DNA from: Bog-877 sp049518775
GTDB taxonomy: Bacteria > Chloroflexota > Dormibacteria > Aeolococcales > Bog-877
DNA length: 17,284 nucleotides
Reading direction: 5' to 3'
Assembly (NCBI GenBank): GCA_049518775.1
Contig: JBEKRL010000041.1
Span: 1 to 17,284 of the forward strand
The position numbers and the translations under genes were made by a program. Within the stretch, counting starts at the first letter, position 1; each line of letters starts with the position of its first letter. The notes beneath the pieces were generated by a model. That model ran no database searches and had not been told where the DNA came from. It worked only from the letters and a program-made list of their open reading frames with translations. This document shows, one piece after another, positions 1-6,155 of the stretch.

Positions 1-1582
1 TCTCCCCGTACTTGAGATAGCTGAAGGAGCCATAGGTGGAGCAGGCGGCCCAGAAGCCGTTGAAACGTGAGAAGGGATCATCGGCCAGGTTGACGGTGGC
101 CATCCCGACGCTGATCCCGGCGTTGGCGAACTCGGTGATCTCCTGGGGCAGCACTGTCCCCCGCGGATTGTGGTCACGCTCGTACCAGCCCCAGCCCGGC
201 TGGGTGCCCCAGTCCTTGCCGAAGCCGCTGATGTTGGTGGAGTCGGCGAGGTCGGCGGAGCTGACAATGAACAGCGGCCGCCCGTACTCCGCCTTGGCGA
301 AGGCGTTCACCCATGCCCCCCAGGCGCCCAGGGCAGCTCGGTTGGGCTGCTGCTCGCCCGGCTGCTTGTAGAGCTCCTTCGGGTAGGCCCGGAAGTCGGT
401 CAGCCGAGGATCCGAGAAGATGTCTGCTCCCCGCCCCCCCAGGTTGAAGCTCTCCACCCGCTCGGGCACCGAGGCCGCGATCTCGAGCAGTCGGTCGGAT
501 AGGTAGTCGACCAGCTGGGGATCGCGCCGCAGAACCGCCATCGCAATCCGCAGATTGGCCTCCGCTTGGGCGGCACGCTGGGCGGGATCGACGGGGGCGG
601 GCTCGTCCACGCCCTCATAGACGACTCCGTAGCGGGCCATGAACTCTTTGCGCACCGCCCAGAACTCGGGGCTGTTCATGGCGTGCGGGCTGCCATGGGA
701 CGGAGCGTCGTACTTGCCGTAGCCACGGCCCTTGCGCGTCCGGAACCAGGCCACCGACGGGGTCGCCTCCGGGTTGGAGCCCCGGGCCACGTCCAGGACG
801 GCGCGCGTGACCGGTCCCCAGTCCATGCCCGACTCCGTGCCCGTAACCCGCCACCCGTACGGCCGGAACCACTCGTCAGGGCCTCCGAAGACGACTGAGG
901 AGGCCTTGCGAAGATCGATCCCGAAGTCGTTCCAGTCCAACAGGAACACCAAGTTGTGAAGGCCCAGCCCCCAGGCCGAATTCTTGGTCTCGTGAGCGGC
1001 GCCGGGGGTCAGCCCGCCCTCACCCTCCACTGCGAAGACCTTGACCTCGCCCGCACCCGCCAGCTTGAGCGCGAGCGCCTCACCCGCAGCGGGGGGCATG
1101 CCGTGGCCGGAGGGACCGGTGTTGAACTTGAGGAAGAGGGTCTTGCCCGCCATCTCGGCGTGGCCGGGAAGCCCACCCCGGTGGCGTAGCCCCAACAGAT
1201 CCTCCCAGGTCAACGCCCAGCGCCCCCCGTCAGGGAAGGCAAAACGGTCGTCACGGTCGCGCTCGTGACGAGCCCGCAGGGCCTCGTTCAGCACGGCCAG
1301 AGTCGAATACACCAGCGGAACCGTGTGCCCAGCCGAGAGAACGAAACGATCACCAAAGCGGCGCCACGGCCGCTGGATGTCCCAGCGCATGGCGCCCGAA
1401 AGCATGGTGGCGACCAGCAGGTGCACCTTGGAGCGGGAGCCCCCCGGGTGACCGGACTGGCGATAGTTCAGCTGCAGGTCGATGAGCTCGTCGACCAGAT
1501 CCTTGACCACTTCCCAGTGATCGAAGACACCTTCTGCGGCGGAGTAGAGGTCATCAACCGACGCTGGTTCCAACGATCCCAC
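1..1582 (-). CDS. Transketolase-family thiamine-diphosphate enzyme (3' end outside the window)
   Basis: The reading frame is open for 527 codons from GTG at 1582 to the left edge. GTG at 1582 is preferred because GGAGG lies 5 nt upstream; GTG at 1585 is the alternative, and the frame stays open further upstream. The order of transketolase motifs is clear: SGHPGGS (43-49), DRFVLSAGHT (78-87), GLPGHAE (137-143), TGPSGHGMP (155-163), then an EGEGG segment (186-190) followed by LDWNDFGID (215-223), which matches the ThDP/Mg binding motif GDG-x~28-N with the Asp replaced by Glu188. The pyrimidine-binding domain begins near 415, with SADLADS (442-448) and a candidate catalytic Glu in LPQEITEF (478-485). 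Transketolases move two-carbon ketol units between sugar phosphates in the pentose phosphate or Calvin pathways. Motif spellings differ from textbook transketolases, so the exact substrate is uncertain. The family assignment is confident. Confidence 0.85.
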   Translation of the reverse strand, partial: MGSLEPASVDDLYSAAEGVFDHWEVVKDLVDELIDLQLNYRQSGHPGGSRSKVHLLVATMLSGAMRWDIQRPWRRFGDRFVLSAGHTVPLVYSTLAVLNEALRARHERDRDDRFAFPDGGRWALTWEDLLGLRHRGGLPGHAEMAGKTLFLKFNTGPSGHGMPPAAGEALALKLAGAGEVKVFAVEGEGGLTPGAAHETKNSAWGLGLHNLVFLLDWNDFGIDLRKASSVVFGGPDEWFRPYGWRVTGTESGMDWGPVTRAVLDVARGSNPEATPSVAWFRTRKGRGYGKYDAPSHGSPHAMNSPEFWAVRKEFMARYGVVYEGVDEPAPVDPAQRAAQAEANLRIAMAVLRRDPQLVDYLSDRLLEIAASVPERVESFNLGGRGADIFSDPRLTDFRAYPKELYKQPGEQQPNRAALGAWGAWVNAFAKAEYGRPLFIVSSADLADSTNISGFGKDWGTQPGWGWYERDHNPRGTVLPQEITEFANAGISVGMATVNLADDPFSRFNGFWAACSTYGSFSYLKYGE

Positions 1583-1908
1583 CACAGCCTCCCTGCGATC
1601 CTGCGGCCCGGCCCCAGCAGGGCGCCGGGCCCACATTCCAGCAGCCAAGCAGGGCTGCCACCCCCGCGAGTTTAGCGCCTGAGATGAGCCGCCCGATTCC
1701 CGCCCCTGACCGCCCCTCGGGATCCCTGCCCCGTGCAGCAAGATGCCCTCCGAGCGGCCGGACCCGGTGGCCAGAAGTCCGGTCGTCACGCTGCTCCGGA
1801 CCGAAGTGGCGGAGATGGCGGGCAGCAACATCATGGCGATGGCGGCGGTGGGGCCGCTGGCCGGCCCGGGAGGCCGCCGGAAAGCCGCATCACCGACACC
1901 GAAGGCAA

Positions 1909-1939
1909 CGCCGGGGGCTGCTTGGAGCAACCCCCGGCG
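1909..1939. terminator. Strong GC hairpin downstream of the pst operon
   Basis: Arms CGCCGGGGG (1909-1917) and CCCCCGGCG (1931-1939) pair perfectly over 9 bp. After one C-A mismatch, a further TGC/GCA stem closes a 5-nt loop. The hairpin lies 160 nt beyond the pstA stop codon. No T tract follows on either strand, so it is not a canonical intrinsic terminator. It may be a U-less terminator, a 3'-end stabiliser or part of a larger folded RNA. Confidence 0.45.
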
Positions 1940-1977
1940 CACCGTTGGCCGCGGTACGGGGAGGGAACCTACCGGGC

Positions 1978-2036
1978 GGCCTCAGGTGGTGAAAGCCCCG
2001 TTAGCCTGCATGGCCTTCGCCGAGAAGACTGAGGCC
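1978..2036. other. Long-range 8-bp stem enclosing a possible branched RNA fold
   Basis: GGCCTCAG (1978-1985) is perfectly complementary to CTGAGGCC (2029-2036) and encloses 43 nt. That interior has short internal pairings of its own, for example GGC/GCC around 2012-2021. Just upstream, CGGTA and TACCG (about 1952-1973) can also pair. Together with the 1909-1939 hairpin this gives a compact set of nested helices. An inverted repeat folds on both strands, so the transcribed strand cannot be decided from sequence alone. The minus strand fits the neighbouring genes. Confidence 0.35.
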
Positions 2037-2098
2037 ACGCCGACTAAGCGGGGGTTAGGGAAGGCGGGGCAGCGGCCTCCGGCGCCATCCTCCTGGGG

Positions 2099-2944
2099 TC
2101 AGCCCGGCATCGATGCCGAGTTCCGGGCGGCCAGGCGACCGACCAGCCGGCCGATCCCGATCAGGACCAGCAGGAACCCGATCAGGACCAGCCCGGCGGC
2201 GGCGGCCACCTCGTGGTCCAGGGCGGTCGGCAGGGTGGTGTTCAGGAAGACCACGTAGGTCAGATAGCCCATCGGGTGCTGGAAGAGCTGCAGGGAGGGG
2301 TTGGAATCGGAGAAGCCCACCGTGTACAGCAGAGGCGCGGTCTCCCCGATCGCGATCGCCATGGCCACCACCAGCCCCGAGGCGATCCCCGGTACTGCCG
2401 GCGGGAGCACCGCCGTCCGCAGGGCGGTGAGCCGGGAGAGCCCGAGGGCGGCTGCCGCGTCGCGCAAGGTGGTCGGTACCTGACGCAGCGCCAATTCGGT
2501 GGTCTTGACCACGTAGGGCAGGATGATCGCGGTCAGGGCGAGTATCCCGGCCAGGAGGGAGAAGCCCCAGTGGAACTGGATGTCCAGGACGATGTAGGCG
2601 ACGAAGCCCACCACGATCGACGGGACCCCAGCCAGGGTCTCGTAGCCGAGCCGGATCCAGGAGCCCTGCCTGGGTCTGGCGAATTCGGCCAGGTAGATGC
2701 CGCCCAGGATCCCGATCGGGCCGGCCAGCACCAGCACCCCGAAGGCCAGGACCAGGGTGCCCAGGATCGCGTTCTGGAGGCCGTGCTGGGCAGTCGTGGC
2801 GGTGAGCAGATGGAGGGTGAGGGCGGGCCAGGCCTGCTGCAGCAGGCTGAAGATGATCGCCAGCGAGGGCAGGACCACCAGCAGCAGCGCGATGCCGCAG
2901 ATGACCCAGAAGACCAGGTCCCGGGCGCCTCGGGCGGCCCTCAT
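2099..2944 (-). CDS. pstA: Phosphate ABC transporter permease PstA
   Basis: This is one of the two membrane subunits of the high-affinity phosphate importer PstSCAB; it forms the translocation channel with PstC and couples to PstB. The 281 residues are close to the usual PstA length. About six hydrophobic segments are visible (roughly 10-34, 60-85, 103-122, 128-146, 185-208, 245-268). The cytoplasmic ATPase-coupling loop reads LRDAAAALGLSRLTALRT (160-177), followed by VLPPAVPGI and an IGETAPLL motif (199-206) typical of PstA. ATG at 2944 was chosen because it lies 4 nt past the pstC stop; GTG at 2947 is possible. A longer frame reaching 3151 was rejected because its first 69 residues are antisense-type read-through of pstC. 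It is the last gene of the pst operon. Confidence 0.93.
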   Translation of the reverse strand: MRAARGARDLVFWVICGIALLLVVLPSLAIIFSLLQQAWPALTLHLLTATTAQHGLQNAILGTLVLAFGVLVLAGPIGILGGIYLAEFARPRQGSWIRLGYETLAGVPSIVVGFVAYIVLDIQFHWGFSLLAGILALTAIILPYVVKTTELALRQVPTTLRDAAAALGLSRLTALRTAVLPPAVPGIASGLVVAMAIAIGETAPLLYTVGFSDSNPSLQLFQHPMGYLTYVVFLNTTLPTALDHEVAAAAGLVLIGFLLVLIGIGRLVGRLAARNSASMPG

Positions 2945-2948
2945 CACT

Positions 2949-4016
2949 TCAGATGCCCCGCCCGACCGGCAGCACCACGTTGCCGGTGGCACGCCGGATG
3001 ATGAGGCGAGCGGCCATGTTGGTGACCACGGTGATGACGAGGAGGACGCAGCCCAGGGCGGCGAGGGCGTGGATCCCCATCTTGGTGGAGTCGGTGAGGG
3101 CCGAGTCGAGCAGGTCCACGATGGTCGCCGCGATCGTCGAGAAGGGGCCATAGATGTTCGCCGGGAGCCTTCCCAGCAGGTTGCCGCTGATCAGAAGCAC
3201 CGCCATGGTTTCGCCCAGGGCCCGAGCCCAGCCCAGGATTGCGGCGGCCACGATCCCCCGGCGGACGTAGGGCAGGGTGACGACCCGCACCGTCTCGTAG
3301 CGGGTCATCCCCAGGGCCAGCGCCCCCTCCTTGGCCAGGACCGGGACGGTGCGGACCAGCTCCCTGGTGGTGGCGGCGATGATCGGAACGATCATCACCG
3401 CCAGGATCACGGCCGTCGTCAAGAGGCCGGGGCCGGAGCCGACTGGGCTCTTGAACGGGGGAATGAACCCCAGGACGGAGCTGAGGGCGGGATACACGTG
3501 GTGGGCGAGAAAGGGACCCAGGAAGAGGACCCCCCAGAAGCCGTAGGTAACGCTGGGAATCCCAGCCAGGATCTCCAGGAAGACCGAGAGGCCGCTCTGG
3601 AGCCGGTAGGGGATCCGCTCGGTCAGCGCCAGCACCGCCCCGACCGACACCGGCAGCGCCATCGCCAGCGCCAGGAGTGACGAGGCCAGGGTGCCGAAGA
3701 TCAGGGGCAGGGCACCGTACACCGCGCCGTGGGGGGCGGTGACGCCGTTGTGGTGGCTGAAGGTCGTCGCGTACAGGTTCCCGAAGGAGAAGGCCTGCCC
3801 GGTGAAGAAGTTGAGGCCGCTGTAGATGAAGGCCGGAATCGACTGGTCGATCATCTCCGCGGCCAGGAACAGGAGCATCCCCGCGGGCACCAGGGCAGCC
3901 ACGAGGAAGAGGCCGCGCGCCAACCGGTCCCTGCCGGTCAGGTCCTGGTCGGCCAGCTTCGGCCGGCGCGTGGCGGGGCCAGCGTCGCCGCCGGCCCCGC
4001 CCCTGGTTCGGATCAA
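2949..4016 (-). CDS. pstC: Phosphate ABC transporter permease PstC
   Basis: This is the second membrane subunit of the phosphate importer. The 355 residues contain a hydrophilic N-terminus of about 30 residues, a first membrane helix near 32-53, and five more hydrophobic segments in the binding-protein-dependent transport domain. The EAA-type loop reads EGALALGMTRYETVRV, followed by TLPYVRRGI, and the family signature GWARALGETMAVLL is present. The likely start is TTG at 4016, with GGAAG 8 nt upstream; no ATG or GTG lies between it and the pstS stop. It follows pstS after 34 nt and precedes pstA by 4 nt, which supports one transcript. The ALTER-like segment ALTERIPYRL and the long periplasmic part before helix 2 are usual for PstC rather than PstA. 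Confidence 0.93.
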   Translation of the reverse strand: MIRTRGGAGGDAGPATRRPKLADQDLTGRDRLARGLFLVAALVPAGMLLFLAAEMIDQSIPAFIYSGLNFFTGQAFSFGNLYATTFSHHNGVTAPHGAVYGALPLIFGTLASSLLALAMALPVSVGAVLALTERIPYRLQSGLSVFLEILAGIPSVTYGFWGVLFLGPFLAHHVYPALSSVLGFIPPFKSPVGSGPGLLTTAVILAVMIVPIIAATTRELVRTVPVLAKEGALALGMTRYETVRVVTLPYVRRGIVAAAILGWARALGETMAVLLISGNLLGRLPANIYGPFSTIAATIVDLLDSALTDSTKMGIHALAALGCVLLVITVVTNMAARLIIRRATGNVVLPVGRGI

Positions 4017-4050
4017 GTCAGTTGCTTCCGGCCCAGGTCAGCTGTGCAGC

Positions 4051-5196
4051 CTAGCCGGTGATCTTGGCGATGGCCGCGTCGACCTTGGGGATAACGCTAG
4101 TGGGCAAGGCCACGAAGTCAACCGCGGAGAGATTGTCCGAGGTGGCGCCCCCGGTTGGGCTGCTCGCCCAGGCGAGAAAGGTCCGAATGGCCTCCGCGAC
4201 CGCAGCCGAGCTCTGCTGCTTCTGGACCATGAGGTACTCGAAGTTGATGATCGGATAGGAGTTCTTGCCGGACGCGTAGATCAGTGACTGGGCCAGGGTG
4301 GCCGGAGTCGTTTTCGTAGAAGCCGCCACGGCCGCTTCGATGGTGGAGTTGATCGGCTTGAGGAACTTGCCGGCCTTGTTCTTCACCAGCGCCTCCTGAA
4401 GTCCGTCCTCGATGGCGGTGTCCTCGACGCTGACGCCGATGTACGCAACGCAGCCCGGGGTGGCGTGGCAGACCTGGATCATGCCCGGGTTGCCCGAGGC
4501 CGTCAGCTCACTGCTGACCGCCGGCCAGGTGACAGTGGTTCCCTCAGAGGGGCCGTTGGCCCAGGCCGAGTTGGTCGCCGAGAGGAAGCTGGTGAAAAGG
4601 AACGTGTCCCCAGAGGAGTCGACCCGGCGCACCGGGACGATGGCGAGGTTGGGCAGGGTGACGGTGGGGTTGAGGGCGGCGAGCTGGGGGTCGTTCCAGT
4701 TGGTGATCTTGCCCTCGTAGATCTGGGCCAGGACGTTGCCGCTCAGATTGAGGAATGAGGGCGCGCCGGGCACGTAGTAGTCGATCGCCTGAGCCGACAC
4801 CGCGATCGGGATGTTCTCCACCCCTGGGTTGGCGACCGCGAGCTCAGGCGCGAGGTAGGCGTCCGAGCCGCCCAACTGCACCAGCTTGGCGATGGTGTCG
4901 GAGATGCCGAGCCCGGACCCGCCCGCGGCAGGAGCCAGGGTGATGTTGGGATAGGCGGTGCTGAGCTGGGGCGTCAGCACCTGGAGGTAGGGGTAGAGCA
5001 GGCTGGAGCCGGCCTCTTCGAGGGTCACCGGAGCTGACGGGTTACCGGTCTGCAGCGCCACCGGCTTGGCCTTCTTATCGACCTTCTTGGCCTTGGCGAC
5101 GGCGACAGTGGTCCCGAAGGCGGTGAGCACCAGGGCGGCGACGCCGAGCAGCAGCGCGGCTCGAGATAGCCGGGTGACGAACGATTTCGGGCGCAT
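4051..5196 (-). CDS. pstS: Periplasmic/secreted phosphate-binding protein PstS
   Basis: This protein captures inorganic phosphate outside the membrane and delivers it to PstC/PstA. The 381 residues start at ATG 5196 behind an excellent ribosome site (GGGAGG, 5 nt upstream). A Sec signal peptide is visible: basic residues to about 12, a hydrophobic core at 13-34, and possible cleavage after AVA (34) or AKA (36). Phosphate-site motifs are EAGSSLLYP (61-69), GGSDAYL (109-115) and VRRVDSSGDTFLF (189-201), and the family motif IYEGKITNWND lies at 159-169. There is no lipobox cysteine, so it is probably not a lipoprotein, although PstS of most Gram-positive bacteria is. It lies 71 nt after pstB; the hairpin in that gap may set PstS levels relative to the other subunits. 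Confidence 0.94.
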   Translation of the reverse strand: MRPKSFVTRLSRAALLLGVAALVLTAFGTTVAVAKAKKVDKKAKPVALQTGNPSAPVTLEEAGSSLLYPYLQVLTPQLSTAYPNITLAPAAGGSGLGISDTIAKLVQLGGSDAYLAPELAVANPGVENIPIAVSAQAIDYYVPGAPSFLNLSGNVLAQIYEGKITNWNDPQLAALNPTVTLPNLAIVPVRRVDSSGDTFLFTSFLSATNSAWANGPSEGTTVTWPAVSSELTASGNPGMIQVCHATPGCVAYIGVSVEDTAIEDGLQEALVKNKAGKFLKPINSTIEAAVAASTKTTPATLAQSLIYASGKNSYPIINFEYLMVQKQQSSAAVAEAIRTFLAWASSPTGGATSDNLSAVDFVALPTSVIPKVDAAIAKITG

Positions 5197-5220
5197 TGAA
5201 TCCTCCCTTCAAGAAACCAG

Positions 5221-5262
5221 GGCAAAAAATGCCGGCGGATCGGTGAGCGGGGAGCGCCCCGC
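5221..5262 (-). promoter_or_regulatory. Hairpin and T-rich palindrome between pstB and pstS
   Basis: Directly after the pstB stop codon, arms GCGGGG and CCCCGC (5247-5252 and 5257-5262) form a 6-bp stem with a 4-nt loop. About 14 nt further along the minus strand, GGCA-T5-TGCC (5221-5233) gives a run of six T. The T run is too far from the GC stem for a textbook terminator. The pair could act as a partial terminator, a pause site or a processing/stability element ahead of pstS. This role is inferred. Confidence 0.35.
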
Positions 5263-5267
5263 GCGGA

Positions 5268-6077
5268 TCAGACTGTCCCGCCCTCCACGTAGGCCCGGCT
5301 GCGCGCGTCGACCGGGTCCTGGAAGAACTGCTTGGTCGGAGCGAACTCCACCTCCTCGCCGTCCAGCACGAAGAGCACGTGGTCCGAGCAGCGGGCGGCC
5401 TGCGGCACGTTGTGGGTGACGAAGACCACCGTCATCTTGTCCTTGAGACCCGCGATCAGCTCCTCGATCCGGGCTGCCGAACGTGGGTCGAGCGAGGAGG
5501 TGGGCTCGTCGAGCAGGAGCACCTCAGGCTCCACCGCCAACGCCCGGGCCAAGCAGAGCAACTGCTGCTGGCCGCCCGAGAGCATGAACGGCGTGCTGTC
5601 CAGCCGGTCACCGACCGCGTCCCAGAGCCCAACTTCGCGGAGCACGGCCTCGGTCCGGCTGGCGACCTCGCCGTTCGACCAGAGCCCGTGGATCCGGGGT
5701 CCCAGGGAGATGTTCTCGCGGATGCTCTGAGGGAAGGGGTTGGGCCGCTGGAAGAGCATCCCCACCCGCCGACGCACGTCCCGGACGTTGGCTGAGCGCC
5801 GGTAGATATCCTCGCCGTCGAGCAGCACCCGTCCGTCGATTTGGGCTCCCGGCCGGCTGTCATGGAGACGGTTGAGGCAGCGCAGCAGGGTGGTCTTGCC
5901 GCAGCCAGTGGGCCCGATCAGGGCGGTCACCTTGCCGGCGGCGAAGCCAACACTGATCCCCCTGAGCACTTGGCGTGGGCCGAAGCTGACGAAGAGATCC
6001 TCGACCGACAACGTCCCGGACCCCGGCGCCACCGTCCCCACGGGCGCTCTCCCCGTCGCTCGCTCTTCCAGGAGCAC
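5268..6077 (-). CDS. pstB: Phosphate ABC transporter ATP-binding protein PstB
   Basis: This cytoplasmic ATPase powers phosphate import. Of 269 residues, the first 20 or so look like a non-conserved extension before the ABC fold begins at LSVEDL. The nucleotide site is complete: Walker A GPTGCGKT (55-62), followed by the PstB-type LLRCLNRL; Q-loop Gln110; signature LSGGQ (167-171); Walker B VLLLDEP (186-192); D-loop SSLDP; switch His222. The PstB-specific QRPNPFPQSI stretch (110-119) separates it from other importers. The first in-frame start is GTG 6077. An AGGAGG lies 20 nt upstream, rather far, so a later GTG near 6041 or 6032 could be used. It is the first gene of the operon, 78 nt after fabF, with a PHO-box-like array in that gap. 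The usual order places pstB last, so this arrangement is atypical. Confidence 0.93.
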   Translation of the reverse strand: MLLEERATGRAPVGTVAPGSGTLSVEDLFVSFGPRQVLRGISVGFAAGKVTALIGPTGCGKTTLLRCLNRLHDSRPGAQIDGRVLLDGEDIYRRSANVRDVRRRVGMLFQRPNPFPQSIRENISLGPRIHGLWSNGEVASRTEAVLREVGLWDAVGDRLDSTPFMLSGGQQQLLCLARALAVEPEVLLLDEPTSSLDPRSAARIEELIAGLKDKMTVVFVTHNVPQAARCSDHVLFVLDGEEVEFAPTKQFFQDPVDARSRAYVEGGTV

Positions 6078-6098
6078 GGGCTGATCGTAGCCCGCCCC

Positions 6099-6138
6099 TC
6101 CTATGAACTCGTAATGGGGAAACTAAGGGGAGGTTAAG
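6099..6138 (-). promoter_or_regulatory. PHO-box-like array of four 7-mers at 11-nt spacing
   Basis: Read on the minus strand, four heptamers follow each other with exactly 4 nt between them: CTTAACC (6138-6132), CTTAGTT (6127-6121), CATTACG (6116-6110) and CATAGGA (6105-6099). Direct 7-mers at 11-nt period are the hallmark of PhoB/PhoP-type response-regulator sites, and CTTAACC matches the cyanobacterial Pho-box unit (C/T)TTAACC. The first two copies are the most alike; the last two are degenerate. The array sits in the only gap between fabF and pstB, 21 nt ahead of the pstB start. It probably makes the pst operon phosphate-responsive. No regulator gene is present in the window. Confidence 0.6.
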
Positions 6139-6155
6139 GAGCGTTTGCAGCCAGC

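Larger units (their letters stand above)
1583..2098. other. Gene-free spacer between pstA and the transketolase gene
   Basis: No reading frame here resembles a protein. The frames that stay open are low-complexity and run antisense into pstA. The stretch lies downstream of the pst operon and upstream of the transketolase gene, both on the minus strand. It should therefore hold the end of the pst transcript and the transketolase promoter and leader. Two substantial inverted repeats are listed separately. I could not match the stretch to a known riboswitch or RNA family. Confidence 0.6.

Noticed and set aside
1583..2098. Cobalamin, TPP, c-di-AMP or other known riboswitch in the spacer
   Set aside because: A GGTGGTGAAAGCC-like string on the plus strand looked suggestive, but the conserved cores of these families are missing and no plus-strand gene follows. 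No TPP core was found ahead of the transketolase.
1743..2258. 171-codon open frame on the plus strand
   Set aside because: Low-complexity composition, no ribosome site, and its second half is antisense to pstA.
2945..3151. Longer pstA start (350 residues)
   Set aside because: The extra 69 residues lie inside pstC in another frame and are Ser/Pro-rich; PstA similarity begins at the ATG at 2944.
2213..3680. Large plus-strand frames across pstA/pstC
   Set aside because: Their Gln/Asp/Gly/His-rich translations are complements of hydrophobic PstA and PstC coding sequence.
5221..5262. Full intrinsic terminator after pstB
   Set aside because: The T run is too far from the GC stem, and pstS directly downstream would be cut off; kept only as a possible attenuating element.
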